Source of the DNA: Patiria miniata
Taxonomy: Eukaryota > Echinodermata > Asteroidea > Valvatida > Asterinidae
Direction: 5' to 3'
DNA length: 64,000 nt
NCBI RefSeq assembly: GCF_015706575.1
Contig: NW_024037059.1
Location: 35,970,129-36,034,128, forward strand
The translations under genes and the position numbers were made by a program. Under the pieces are notes generated by a model that saw only the letters and a list, made by a program, of their open reading frames with translations, ran no database searches and was not told where the DNA came from. Shown here in pieces: positions 11,742 through 24,240 of the stretch (the stretch's first letter is position 1; every line of letters starts with the position of its first letter).

Positions 11742-13513
11742 AGAAGAAATTGAAGTAATGCCTTTCACTGTTGCATCTTAAAGACTTGATCCAAAATAAT
11801 TTACAACTCTCACCTCCAAATCTTGTCAAAAATCACACCACCTGAATAATTCTATTTATTACGCTACTTATACTTCACTCTAGCTGGTGCTTTTCCAGTT
11901 CATTAGCTGCACAGGGCTTTGCCGTTTGCCCATTTCAACTCATCCGTGATTGATCCCATTATTCAACAAGGCATAATGTCCCTCTTGTTCCCCTCAATTC
12001 AACAAACGCCCCACAGCTATTGTCCAAATACGATTATTACGCTATTTATGGTTCAAAATCCACCCACCCAGCATTCAATCTTCAACAATAACACACTTTC
12101 CAATCCATGCGTGAAGGTTGTTTATGTATCTTTTATTCACTTTCAGCATTTTTTCCCCCGTATTTTAATTAAATGCTACGGTTGTCTGTTCCTAACAATG
12201 GGTTCAGATCGCTTCAGTTGTTAGCGAGGAGAAGTCTGGTGTCACGTTTCTATTGTTGCTTTCTTCCTGCATTTACCTATGCATTGTTACCAACAGAATT
12301 GTGGATAGGTGACTGCCCGCTTCTGACCACGGAGGTATGGTGATCCATTTTTAAGCCACCAGGGTTCAATCTCTTAGAAATTGCTGTTCAAATTTCTACA
12401 AAAAAAACACAAGCTGAAATATCAAGGAAAGCGCCACCCATTAGAAAAAAAATTGTTCATTCTGTATCCATAAAATTTTATTTCTGCTACATCATGTGTG
12501 TCGTGAAGTCAATGTTCACAGGCATTTATTAAACAAAATTTCTGTCATTTTGCTATGGACTGTTAATTAACAAAACTGCCAAAGGTTGTTCATTATGCCT
12601 GTAAATAAAGAGGATTTCAGAAATTATTTAAGTTCATTTTTTTCTTCTTTGAAAACACAATAATTTATCCAAATCTGAATTGTTTAAAAATGTGAATCAT
12701 GTAAATTCTGTTTTGTTTTACAGCTGAAGCGATCACTCAAAGGATACAGATTTGAAAAATTGACTGAAAAAAGTTACCAGAAAAACTAAACTGTACAAGG
12801 AATGAAGTGTTGACAAGTTCTTAAGAATCAATTCAACATTCCCCAATAGTGTCATTCCATAAAAGTGTCATTTAATAGAGTTAATTATCAAAATTACTGT
12901 GCTAAGTTAATTTATGAGCTAAGCATACATTGGCCGAGTACCAGTCACAAACACTATACATGCGATGACATTTTGGTTGGTAACCTCATTTCGCTTGGTA
13001 AATATTTTCAATGCTTTGCAAATTTCTGTGCTTGGCATCTCCAGAAGAAAATTGGGCCTTGATGTACACATATACTTTGTTTCTAGTTGCTGATACCAGA
13101 AGCATGTTTTTCCTACGGCCCAAAAAATTGTGCTTCATTGTTGATCTAGATTCTGCATGTAATAAAAAATAAATAAAAAGCAAGAGGAGCTACAGGCCAA
13201 GTTGTCCCAGTTTGATTCTGTCCTGGGTCCGGTCTGACACAGTTTTGTTTTTACAGCGCAATTCTTTCACAACAGCTCCGAGCTAGAAATCAAGAGAGAA
13301 TGGGGTCACATATTGGCGGCTGGCTGGCTTGCATGGGGCCTAGGGGGGAAGAGAAAACGTCCCGATGCATTTTAGAAATGACTCTCTTATTATTATTAAG
13401 AGCTGGGGCACAACATCTAGAGATTAGATTGAGATGTCGGAGAAATGGAGAGGAGGTTATCGCTCTACAAGCAGTAATGAGGGGAGAACAACAAAGCAAA
13501 TCTCCAAGCAAGC
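11742..13513. other. AT-rich non-coding DNA with one splice-acceptor-like site
   Basis: There is no recognisable gene. A T-rich tract ending in TTTTACAG (12716-12723) precedes a 21-codon open frame ending in TAA at 12789, and AATAAA strings lie near 13160-13178. This could mark a terminal exon or be chance (see findings). 12300-12380 holds a B-box-like GGGTTCAATC without an A box. Confidence 0.4.
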
Positions 13514-13517
13514 ATCT

Positions 13518-13790
13518 GGGTCATTCTATAAATTTAGGGTCCAAAGTGCGACGTTTTTGCTGTCCCTGTTACCTTGATACTTTGTGAATTTCTCATTCAA
13601 GTATTATTATTATTAAGAATGACTTTCAACTATTCTTTATTTGTTGGGTAGGTAGTTTGCTATTCACAGTCAGTCTTGGAGGATGACTGCATTGGGGAAT
13701 GCACCAGAATTATAAAATCATAGATGTCAAATGTAACATACACAGGAAAAAGTGGACACCAAATTCATACATGTATATATGGAATGACCC
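13518..13790 (+). mobile_element. GGGTCATTC-family MITE, complete
   Basis: The left end is GGGTCATTCTATAAATTTAG. The right end is the inverse, reading GGAATGACCC with a slightly altered subterminal part. The two ends are flanked by ATCT (13514-13517 and 13791-13794), a likely 4-bp target duplication. Length is 273 bp with no coding capacity. Related copies are at 11565-11741 and 36565-36806. I cannot place the superfamily from the sequence alone. Confidence 0.7.
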
Positions 13791-13794
13791 ATCT

Positions 13795-14600
13795 AGAATT
13801 ATTAAATTACCCATATGACTCCAACCTTTGGTGGAGAATACTCAAATAAATTTCGGACAAAATGTACAGGACGAAGATTTTTAACTTGGATAAATAATTA
13901 ACTACAAGAAAACATACTTTCACAATGTTTTGTTTGAAGAAGACACTTCCTTTTCAAAGGTTTGGTTCAGCATTTTTTTTTCAATTCGTCTTTTTTTCTT
14001 CAGTTATTTGGTATTTGAAAATTCTTTTGTCCTTTGCCCAAATTTCAATGAAGACTTGTAAGAAACTTTATTGAAAAAAAAAATCATTTTAAACCAAAAT
14101 CATTGTCCTTATCCTTGCAATGCATCATTACATAATTTTCGAACTACATGATACAAATATGCATAGAGAGAGTAAATTATTTTATCATTTTGCATTTTTC
14201 ATTCAATTACATTGAATATTGGGGAAATATTGCATACCTTGCAATCAACTAACAAAGTTATTTTGATAGAACCTTTGAAATGACATCAATTATACATGTA
14301 GATGTCATTTAATATGAATCTAAAGTATGATACAAATCTAGATTAACTCAATGTGTGTTTACATTCACATTCTTGAGACATTCACCAACATTTGTAATTC
14401 ACTCAGACTTTTTTTTCCTCATAAATTTATGCAATAGCCCAGAACGTTGAACCGATAAATCCAGATGTAAAACCATTTACAAAAATCCCTGAATCACAAA
14501 GGGCAGGAAAAGAGAAAAAAAATTAAAAACCAAAGCAGAAACTACATGAAAGATGAAATAATCCCAGCAGCACAGCGTGTCTCTGTGCTATTACAGGAGT
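13795..14600. other. AT-rich non-coding DNA
   Basis: This is very AT-rich sequence with no gene and no repeat ends. Confidence 0.55.
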
Positions 14601-15135
14601 TCATTCATCATGGTCATTGAGGAATTTTAAAAGCTTTTTTCCTACTCCAAACACTCGTCCTTTTCCCTCATATTTTTTTTTTCTGTCTGTATTTGGGCAT
14701 CTATCATTATCTTCACAGGCTGGATATTTAGGTACATTGCGGTACGGAGATGTCGGTAATAGCTTTTGCTGCGGCGTGGGTGAGCGCTTGACTGGTGTAG
14801 TAGCATTAATGGACATGGTGCAGGAGGCTCTCTTAGGATTTGCGCATCACTCGCCGGAGAGAGTCAAGCGTAGTCCCATTAAAATACCACTCATCTTCGG
14901 CACACAGAGCTGCCACCGTAACGGGGGAATTGTTCTCCGCAATCACCCACACTGCGACCATCTGTGCCGTGAATGCCGCACTCAGTCCGCACTGCTTGCA
15001 CCAGCGTGCACGCTGTTTAGTCAAACCGCCGTAGCATCTTTTCAGTATTTGCCCGGGACCCCGATTTCGCTGCGCAGTTGCTGACAAGACTAATATTTGT
15101 GTTTGCGAAATCAATTGATCAGAGCCGTCAATCCG
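14601..15135. promoter_or_regulatory. GC-richer island, candidate regulatory DNA
   Basis: The island stands out from its AT-rich surroundings and holds many CpG dinucleotides. Open frames overlap on both strands and in two plus frames here, which is what a stop-poor GC island gives and is not evidence of coding. No domain is recognisable in any frame. It may be a conserved enhancer or an unrecognised exon; only cross-species conservation would decide. Confidence 0.2.
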
Positions 15136-15760
15136 CAGGTCCAATTTTCATATTGCTTGGCGGGCTACAAAATTAAACATTTTTAGGGGTAGGCATAGGA
15201 GTGTGATGCGTCAGTATAGGATTGAAATGAGTGGAACTTCATTGGAAAATGGGCAGCAGAGGTTAAATCCAACAAAATAGAAGTGACATTTAAGGAAATC
15301 AAAACAATAAATTGTATTTATATTGCCTACCTGAATTCAACTTGTGAAATTCAGCTTGAAATCAGAATTTAAACTCAATCCATTTCGGTTGAACTGGTAA
15401 AATGACATCAGAAAGATACCCAAACCATAGAGCTAGGACCCAAACCTATAACTATGACTCGCTTTCAGTTTCAAGTTTTAAGTTTCTATTTGTGCACAGA
15501 TTCATGACACAGAAACATTCTTTAGATTTGGTTTCATTAAGGTGATAATATCCTTAAAGAAATGCCTGCAAGGTTTAATTAACATTAAAACATTGTTTGC
15601 TATGTTTATCATAAAAAGCAGTACAAATTCATGATGAAAAATGGGGGGAAAAGCTGATCGTTTTTAGTATTAAATAGGAAAAGCTGGTTGAAGCAGTAAT
15701 GCCCAACATAGTGTAAGATGTAGCTCGCAGGCCCCAATCATTAAGTATAGTTACAGGCAA
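15136..15760. other. AT-rich non-coding DNA
   Basis: I see no feature here. Confidence 0.55.
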
Positions 15761-15769
15761 ATCCAATCG

Positions 15770-16110
15770 AGTTATGAACAATTTTCGCGGCAGTCTGATG
15801 AGCGCAAGCCACGAGCGCGGCTGTCTGCATATAGGAGATTTGCGGCCGGGGAGTGTTTCGCTAGGGAGACAGCACCGCCATCCGGGCTTTAAGTGCATAG
15901 CCCAGAGCAAGATTTCTCATCACTGCCGCCGCAATCGTGCTGCGGCGCACACTTCGGCGGAGAAGGTTGCATATTATGGGATCAGAGGGGGGAAAAGCGG
16001 TCCTCGGGCAAGATGTACGCTCGGCTGTCAATCACTCCGCGTCCGCTGGACGCAAAGGTTTTTTGTCTGCGGTTATTGTCGTGGCACGAGAGGGAAATTG
16101 ATGATGGTAA
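15770..16110. promoter_or_regulatory. GC-richer island, candidate regulatory DNA
   Basis: This is a CpG-containing island in AT-rich DNA, with TGTCAATCAC (a TALE-homeodomain-like word) near 16026. Two overlapping plus-strand frames and one minus frame are open, with no domain in any. Its status as an enhancer is inference. Confidence 0.2.
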
Positions 16111-16130
16111 ACATGGTTGGGCTTACAGTC

Positions 16131-17337
16131 TGAGTATTAAGATAAGTATCTAGGTGTATCACAATAACCGGACAGGACATGAATACTAAGCATGTGCTGC
16201 CTTGCAGAAAAAAAAACGTGATCTATGAATCAAACATTGATAACAGCGTTCAAATCTCAAGTATTGATGACACAACTGCTTTGCATATGACACACCTGTG
16301 GCAATTGCCTTCACTGACTAAAAAATGGCATGTAGATGACACGATTATCCTTCAATGCTTTGACAAATTCTCCACGATTACTCAACCGTATAACTTCTAA
16401 AAATTAACCAAAATTACAAGCGGAGTGACATTCATTTTGCAACTCTCATTCATATGTGAGGAGGGGAAAAAATAATCAATGTCGCACCGGAGCTTTTTCT
16501 TAAGAGAAAACTAAAAAGCAAAACAAAAACCATTTTGCGCAAAATCTGTTGGAAGTAGAAACATGTTGAGCTTAAAATTGCCCCTTCTGGGCAGATACTT
16601 TTTTTATGAATGCACGAACTCAACTTCTTGGCAGGCGTACAGTGCACACTGATTCTGTACAGGGTTACACGTGCACTGTAAATTCTGTACTCACAGAAAA
16701 AATAAGGAAAATTGGTAGATGCCCTTGACAAGAAAAACATTTGACAAGGAAATATGCACTCCCCATCCTTATTTGATGTACATAGTGCAAAGAGGAAAGT
16801 TACTTGCAGAAAGGTGCAATGCAGAACACTTTTCCGAACTTAATGCCAAAGTTAACTAAACTCAAAAACCTCTCAACCCAAAATTCAGTTCCCGCAATAT
16901 TTTTGTTCTCGTATGCCAGGCCCATTTCAATTTACAAGTACTCAAACCGGATTCCCGACAATTTCACATACCCTAAGCCCGGGACGATACGTAATTCCAT
17001 TTTCAATTTCTCATGATATTAAAGTGCAACTCGTATCTATTTCAGGGTCCGGGTGCCCTCAAATTCGATTAGCCCATAAACACTACTGGATTTTCACTGG
17101 CTTTGCTTGTCAAGAACTGCAGTTTATGACAGACTAGTATTTTTTGGCAGGTTTTTTTTATGTTGGATGAGCACTGGGCTTGAACAAGAAAGTGAAAGTC
17201 CCAAGGAAGAAATTCAATTATTTTGGAAGCTCACTTTGGGTATAAACTGGGCCATGGGCTTCAATGCCCTCTTTCAATATATTTAAAAGAGCGACTAGTT
17301 GCAGCTATCTTAGAGAAATGCTTCTCAACATTTTAAT
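16131..17337. other. AT-rich non-coding DNA with a small hairpin
   Basis: There are no genes. TACAGTGCAC and its exact inverse GTGCACTGTA lie at about 16633-16642 and 16671-16680. The arms also carry a repeated GATTCTGTAC / AATTCTGTAC, so the spot combines a hairpin with an imperfect duplication. Confidence 0.45.
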
Positions 17338-17500
17338 ATGGGAATAAATGTGTGCTTTGGAGGTTTTAAACACTGTGTTTAAGACCGGTTGGAGTCTGGA
17401 TGCTGAAAGTTATGCTCGCCGAAGGTAATTATCAGCATCCAAACTCCAACCGGTCTTAAACAGAGTGTTTAATACCGACCAAGCACATATTGATTCCCAT
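17338..17500. mobile_element. 163-bp foldback (hairpin) element
   Basis: Two 69-nt arms (17338-17406 and 17432-17500) are inverse copies with about eight mismatches and no gaps, separated by a 25-nt loop. The inner part of each arm (TTTAAGACCGGTTGGAGT) is perfect. No target duplication is evident, and no second copy was seen in the window. It is most likely a foldback-type MITE; a structured transcript is possible but unsupported. Confidence 0.8.
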
Positions 17501-18720
17501 TCATAAATACCTTTTCGGTAAAAAAAATCCACATTTTTTGGTTCATAAGTCAAAACAAGTCAAAAATGATAAATTTTCAACAATTTCGATCAACAAAATA
17601 CCCCTCTAGCTATACAGTGGTTAAGGCCCTCTGGTAAACAACTCCTTATAATCTTATGGAGATTGAAGCGCGCATAGCGCTTACTGCGTGATGTGGGGCA
17701 CAACGCAGATGTAGTGTGAATTTATAGGACTATGAAATACTGACTCACCTATAGTATTGCACTTGCCTACCTGAGGATTGTGAACGTTCAACCAATAAAA
17801 CGGTGCTGGCACCGGATTTCGTAGGAATCATAGGAATAGAAAATTTTCAAGGGTAAAATGTAGTAATTGATGGTTTTCGGTTTTTTTTCCTCATTTTTCC
17901 AACAACAAAAAAATGAGGGTAGGGGCTGTCAAAATAGGGAAGGTAGGTAGCTGGAAGCAGAAATATTTTTTTGTTTGGCCTAAGGAGTTTTTGAAACTTT
18001 GGTTTGTCTCCCACTTTGCCTCCATGGCTACAGAATCATTTAGAAGTTTCCATGTCCAAACAAATTAAAATACTCTTAATGTTGGCATCATTTATAGCAA
18101 ATTGATGTTCCTGATGCCGAAATTTGACCTATACTGAACCAGAGTCCCCCAAGTAAGGTGCCTAAAACAGAAGTCATCTGAAGTCGGGCAGGTAGCCAAG
18201 GCTTCGCAAACCCCCTTTGCTGGATGTAATGCCAGCATTCCCATTATGTACAGCGGTCAGCGTTTAGCATCCCATTTTTGCTGATGACTGCGCGAACTTG
18301 AATAAATCATTGATCGAGGGTTTCTGACCAGCTCCGATCCGTCTGCTTCAGCTGCAATTCTCCAGAAGAAGCTCAGGCATACATTTCCTTCAGGTATCCC
18401 GGAAAAGTATGCAATCTTTGATTCTCAATAGTTTGAAGTTAAATTCAAATGCTGAAATTTTGACTGTCTGTGACTGTTCAAACAGGAAGGTTAACATGAC
18501 ATGTGTATTACTTGTAGTTTAGATCTTCCATGTCTATTTCCACACAGTTCAATATACCTTATTTATTAGAGGGCGATGGTTTGTTATCACTTGGATAGGG
18601 ATGAGTAAATCTTTTTAGCAATCACTGTTACTAAATTAAACTAACAAAGAACACACTCTGAGGTACCTGCAGTGCACAAGGTTAATACAAACTGGTTAGT
18701 CCATAATCTCAACAATCAAT
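17501..18720. other. Non-coding stretch
   Basis: I see no gene or definable repeat. A short palindrome AAGCGC-GCATA-GCGCTT lies near 17666-17682. Confidence 0.5.
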
Positions 18721-18730
18721 TACTGGCACC

Positions 18731-18846
18731 TAATCCCCTTTAATCCCTTAATCCACTTGTCACTGTGTTTGCTTATTAAGGTAACTGTTAACAGCTTCCA
18801 GCCTGAGCAACTAAATGGAACAATAAAGCATTTAGCTTGGGGATTA
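18731..18846. promoter_or_regulatory. Cluster of TAATCC sites
   Basis: TAATCC occurs at 18731-18736 and 18741-18746, TTAATCC ends at 18754, and the inverse GGATTA lies at 18841-18846. TAATCC is the established target of K50 homeodomain proteins (Otx, Pitx, Goosecoid classes). Such homotypic clusters are a common feature of enhancers. Function here is inference from site density only. Confidence 0.3.
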
Positions 18847-20035
18847 GCCCCTCACTGTACATAAACTAACATTATCAATGTAACAAAAACTAACATAGGA
18901 AGTCTTAAGATTTTTTTAATAACTCTAGCGAAAGAAGAAAAAAATCAGTTGGGAAAATCAGACCAGTTCCCTATTTTTGGTCATATCAAATCAAACCCAT
19001 TCATTTTGTTCCACAAAAAGGATAAATCTATGTTAAACTAATGTAATTTTCTCTCTTTTTTTCATCAAAACCCTGAACCATTGCTGTGCCCATGCACGTT
19101 GCAGCAAAATTCATGAACCATTGTGTACAACTGCTGCAGTACCCAACGGCAAACTGTACGGCCGTTCTACTAAAGCAGACATCTTCAACAGGGTGAAAAA
19201 AACCTCCAAACATAAGAGGTCTCTACAGCACGGACCGGGGCTAGGAGCTAAAAGCCTAGACCCAGAGTGTTCAATTTGATTATGTCCATGTTCTTGATGG
19301 TGCGAAGGAGTGGCGAAAGGTTTAAATGCAGCTAAATTGATAGCATTTGACTCCCAAGGAGAGCACCTGATCTGAAGGGTTGTGAACTCCCCATCAACCC
19401 CCCCCCCCTCCTCCTCCAAATAAAAAAAAATCATACAAACTTTTCATAACCTGTTTTTTTTTGGGGGGGGGATTTTATGCAACTGAAGGGTATACAATTA
19501 ACTTAGAAATTTTGTAGAAGGTGAGCTAGCTGTTACCATAGAGAAAGGACACATTTACAAATATAATTTTAGACAAATCAGGCTCCAAGTTGTGTAACCA
19601 TGTGCAATGTGCAGCAGGAGAATGACTTAATTATTACAAATTTTAACCGAGTGATAGATTTTGCTTTTCCACATTTTGCCCTTCCCCAATGTAATGCTCA
19701 AACCTTCCAACAAAGTGGTTGACCTGAGCTCAATGAAAAGAAAAAGGATTATTGTTTCTCTTTCTCACTTCCGCATATAAGAGAAGAAAAAGAATATCGA
19801 ACAACAATTTAGCCCTCTCAATTTTTTGTGTATAATGATGAATTTCTCACTGCACCAGGACTCAAACTTGTTTTTTGTTTGCTCTATGATATGCTTGAGA
19901 AATCCTGTACAACACAGAACACAATATCAAAAGTAGCATATAATTTTGAGAGAGAAAAACAAAATTGGGAAGAAAACATCAACCACAACAGACTACTTTG
20001 TAGGAAACACTTTTGTAGGCTATTTTTCAAAGTAT
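18847..20035. other. AT-rich non-coding DNA
   Basis: There are no genes. A C11 run (19398-19408) and a G9 run (19463-19471) lie close together in opposite sense. Small open frames are not convincing. Confidence 0.5.
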
Positions 20036-20770
20036 AATTCCCCACCGCAATAGTCAAGACACTTTTCTGAGGTCACGGCGGCTCAACTGGGCTTTCCTTT
20101 GATGAAGCTAGTTTCATTACGGTCTAGCGAGGCATTTTCCCAGTTTGGATAATAGCACTAAGCAGGTTCAGCACAACAGACCCGTATTCATGGATCCGCG
20201 GCCAAAAGAAACACAACACCGCAGCACAAACTCGGCCACAACTGGGGTCTATTCTGTTAAAGGCTGACCTCCACCTTAACATGGCGGCAAACTTTCCCTC
20301 AAAAGAAGTGCAAATTTGCACGGTGGGTTTCTGTAGAAGCGACTGGGCACGCTCGGAAAACAGAAAAGCGGGCGGGTTGGACAGAAGAAGGTGTTCCCAA
20401 CAATCGGAATGAGTGTGGAAATTCTTTGAAATGAACCTTCCCATACAATACAGTTTAACTCACAGCACTGCATACATGTAGTTTTTACAAAACAAGTACA
20501 AGCATATAGCTGTACGCTGTACTCCGTACCTTTGGTTGTAACAGTTTATGATCGCAGCCCTTTCTGGAATAGCAAGGGACAACCGTTTGCAGCAATTTCC
20601 TCTGTTTACACCCCTGGATGATAAAACCACTCAGCATGTATGCATAACCCAATTCAAATACTCGTAACTCACTGACCACAAAGCAGCCCCAAACTAGAAC
20701 TCGGTCGGAAAAAACGGGCGGTGCAATATGGCGGTATACCCCTCCGATCCCAATTTCATTTTGGGCTGAG
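20036..20770. promoter_or_regulatory. GC-richer islands with ATGGCGG words
   Basis: Two islands (about 20040-20410 and 20530-20770) hold AACATGGCGGC at 20278-20288 and CAATATGGCGG near 20724-20734, both close to the YY1 consensus CAANATGGCGGC. A 43-codon plus frame opens at the first ATG in a good initiation context and stops at 20412, with no similarity I know. A promoter, enhancer or decayed transposon end are all possible. Confidence 0.2.
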
Positions 20771-22020
20771 CAAAGTAATAGATCAAAAGAAACAGCGGTA
20801 CATGTATGGATGTATAAAGCAGGACCCTTAGTCAATCAATCACGTTGGCAAGTACAAGTGCACAAGTTTAATCCATCATACATTTATGTTTCTTTTTTAT
20901 TCTGGCGTGTAAATGAACAGAGTGGTTTTGACGAGGGATTATAGTGCAATCATGGTTGAGAGATGTGTTTATGTATCCGTCAGCGCTGAATTTACGACAC
21001 AGTTCTACAAGACATTAGAGATCATGGAAATTTATGTCAGTGGAAGGAGTCTACATAAACCCAAATCAGTCCTATTCAAGGTAGATTGTGTGCTGGTACA
21101 ATGTACCAGAACATTATGTACTTGTAGTGCATGAGGGTCGGTGGAATATACTGTGGCATAGGTTGACTACAAAGTTTCCAACTAAACAGCATTCCCAAGA
21201 CTTTTTTTACTTAACGTGACATGCTTTCAAATTACACTGAATGAAAGGAACCATGATTTGGGTTTATCTGCAATTTTGCACTGATGAAAATCGAAACAAT
21301 TCTGGCTTGTCAACAGTAACACTACTCTTGAAATTTTCATCGCTTGTCTTTTGAAAAGCAAAAATATTAATGATGCAAACATTGCATGCACATCAAGTTC
21401 CCAATCAAAGCAAAACATATCCCTACAATAAACACAGTTTAACATAGCCCTACATATAAGTTACACTTTAACATACACTTGTATTATTTCTTAAATTAAT
21501 TATAACTCTACAATTAATAGTAATTCATCAATACCTTTGAAATTTGTTTATGTCTTCTAGTAAATTATACACGCATGGGTACAGACCGTAGAGTATGTAA
21601 CACAGAATACAAATTATTATTTAGGATTTGAAATCTTGATTGCCACATTTACCAGCCAAATGCCAAATGATTTTTGTTGTGGGAATTCATGACATGTGTA
21701 ACAACTGAAGCTTGTGACAGCTGAATGGGTTAGGGTTAGTGTTTATTCTGGTGGAAAGCACCCATGATGAATTTAGTGGGACACTGCGTGCCGTGCCGTG
21801 CGCTGCGGCTTGCAGCAGCTTGCAGCTTGGGGTCTGTAGGAGCACAGATCCCTGCGGTTGTGTGGCATGATAGATTAATCACTGCCGTTCAAGACCTACT
21901 TGCTAGGCAGCTTGTTAACACTCCATCCATCATTGTCAACGTACACATCGCACCAGGACTCCAGCGGAATCAAAGAATTCAACTTACACAAATATTGCCC
22001 CAGAAATATGGGGGGAAATG
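20771..22020. other. AT-rich non-coding DNA
   Basis: There is no recognised gene. The plus frame 21764-22081 overlaps a GC-rich stretch and a CGG run (22052-22071) and has no recognisable domain. Confidence 0.45.
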
Positions 22021-23560
22021 TGTTTACCTTGTGAATACAGCAATCTCGGGCGATCGGCGGCGGCGGCGGGCGCAGGGGTGAGACATGTATCATAGTGTGG
22101 TTATCCAGTCAAAGATGCGACCTGCGGTTATCGTCACTGTCGAAGGACGGGTTGAAGGACAGCCGAGTCCGGGAAAAAAAGTCCAAGAATCCCAGTTTAA
22201 TTGAGCAGAAAGAAGTCACATTGTGCTTGGGAGTGTGACAAGCTGTACACGTGACAATCCATAGCACTTATTGATGTGAAGTTTTTTTTCTATTTTTTTT
22301 TTTTTTTTGGTCTGGCTGTGATTGAAAGTGCCAGGCGGGAGCTAATCGCCTCACAAAGCTTCCATTGGGCGGCGTGACAATTGGTTATTAACACTGGCCA
22401 CAATGTAGCATTCAGGCGAGACTAGAATGCCTTGCCCGGGCCCGAGTCACTCAGTGTATACACACTACCACAGTGCAGACTGGGGTGCAGTATACATGTA
22501 TGTCCGTTCAACCTACCTCACACACTACCTATTATGCGGTTAGCCACGCCGATTCCCCACACACACACACACACCATGCTCCAGATTTTTTTGCTTGGTC
22601 TCGCACATGAACCCAAACCTTAACAATAACCCCCACGAAAATTTAATTACCGCAGTCCGAGGCGATGATAAATATTTTGGTCATAGGCGCAAGGGGGGGA
22701 TGGAACACGACTGAAATCAATAAAGCATTGTCGCACTGGCAGATTCAAACACCAAAGGAAAGAGAAGGGTTGGAGAGATGAAGTAGAGAGTGCCTGTGGG
22801 CTGTACATACTAGCATGGCTAGAAAAGGCGTACATAATTACCACCTTGGCCCTTAAGGCGTTTTTTTTTTCTTTTTCTGTTCTGTCAGGCTCCTGTGTTT
22901 TTTTTCTCTCTGTGTCTCTTGTCTGTTCCACCTCTGTTTGGGGGCTTGTTGGCTTCCCTCTTGGCCAACACGCCTCCCCAATATGGTCGCCCCAAGCGCC
23001 GTTAGTCACAATTCGGCTTGGGCAATTAGCGTCATGCTTGTAGGACGGGCTGAGATGGTGGAGTGGTGTGTGTCGTCGGACAAGAAGAGGAGGAAAAGAT
23101 GGGGGGGGGGGATTGCTGGAGCTTACTGCGCCAAGTTTGTGCCTCGTCTCCCCTAGGGCAAACCCCCACATACAACATTTATCAGTTTGGGATGATTCAA
23201 ATGTAGCCGCGAGCCATTCCTTCCGAAGAGGGAAAAAATGCAGAGCTTTCGAGTCCGCTCAATATTTCATTTGCTCAATTTTTCATACCGTCGGTCTGCG
23301 GCGCTCATCTCTTGAGGGATATGTCTCGCTCCCAGTTGATCTTCACAGATTTGCATCTCCTCTCGTCTTCACATTTTTTCGTCTTTTTTATCTTGGCATA
23401 TCGCCGTGGTTACGAATCCCGAATTCAATCCCCCGTCTCGTTTACCCGCATCTGTCTTGTTATTATTTTCTCGATCAGATTGTCGCCGAGCACACTCCCA
23501 AAGAATCACCCCTTAATTTGGTTCAATTACTTTCATCCCAGTACTCACAATAAATCACAT
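22021..23560. promoter_or_regulatory. GC-richer islands, candidate regulatory DNA
   Basis: GC-richer pieces lie at about 22020-22160, 22300-22420 and 22930-23460. The second holds CCATTGGGCGG and ACAATTGG, which are CCAAT- and Sox-like words. The third holds GGGCAATTAGCGTCATGC, a homeodomain-like core. A CA repeat lies at 22558-22575, a T-rich tract at 22281-22309 and a G11 run at 23101-23111. Several overlapping frames on both strands (up to 174 codons, 22647-23171 minus) are open, but they are low-complexity and proline/serine-rich, without a domain. Confidence 0.2.
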
Positions 23561-24240
23561 GTTGCCTGCGAAAAAATTTCGAAAGTTGCAACTTCTTTTC
23601 TTGTTAAAGATAACGAGAGAAAAACCTTTGTCACTACGACGTCTTGGATTCTTCCACTCTTTTCTAGAAAAAAATAATCACAAGACTGCAACTTTCTCAC
23701 ATCAGCAGATGTTTTGAATTCACTGAAAGAAATTCAACTCAATCGATTTGAACCCCAAACTCCAGAATGTCAATGAACTGCTTTACCAACCATTCGACAA
23801 ATTTTCAATGTGAAATACAACGTCTTCTTCCTATCAGTTAATTGCCTAAAAATGAGCATTCTCCTGACTGCTGCTAAAATACACAGTCTAAACTGGGGCA
23901 TCAATGAAACACTCTCACAGCCAGTTCTTTCACAACCGACAATTTTTTTTCCAAAATAATTAAATAAATTCTGAAGTTTAATCCACTATACTAAACTTCA
24001 AATCACATCGATGTACAAGGTATATTTTGTTATAAGACAAAAAATATTACTTGCAATGTACTCTCAGTCTCAAGTTAAATGACGTATGAAGTTATGAAAT
24101 ACACGTTCATGTGCACAGGCCACCATCATTAACATGTAAGGCATGTAGGAGCCCCGTGGATGAAATTTAAACGTAGCTTGAAAATCGTTCCCTCTAAATC
24201 CCAAATCATGAATGAGTTAATTTACTTGATAATCTCCCGT
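23561..24240. other. AT-rich non-coding DNA
   Basis: I see nothing definable. Confidence 0.55.

Noticed and set aside
14617-15084. 155-codon plus-strand frame
   Set aside because: Three frames on both strands are open over the same island, so lack of stops reflects composition. A splice-acceptor-like TTCACAG lies inside it but no donor follows convincingly.
20281-20412. 43-codon frame starting at ATGGCGGC in a good start context
   Set aside because: Short, with no similarity I recognise; the ATG is also a YY1-type word, which is common in promoters and transposon ends.
22647-23171. Longest minus-strand frame (174 codons)
   Set aside because: It overlaps several open frames on the other strand in a GC-richer island, is proline/serine-rich and low in complexity, and shows no domain or splice context.
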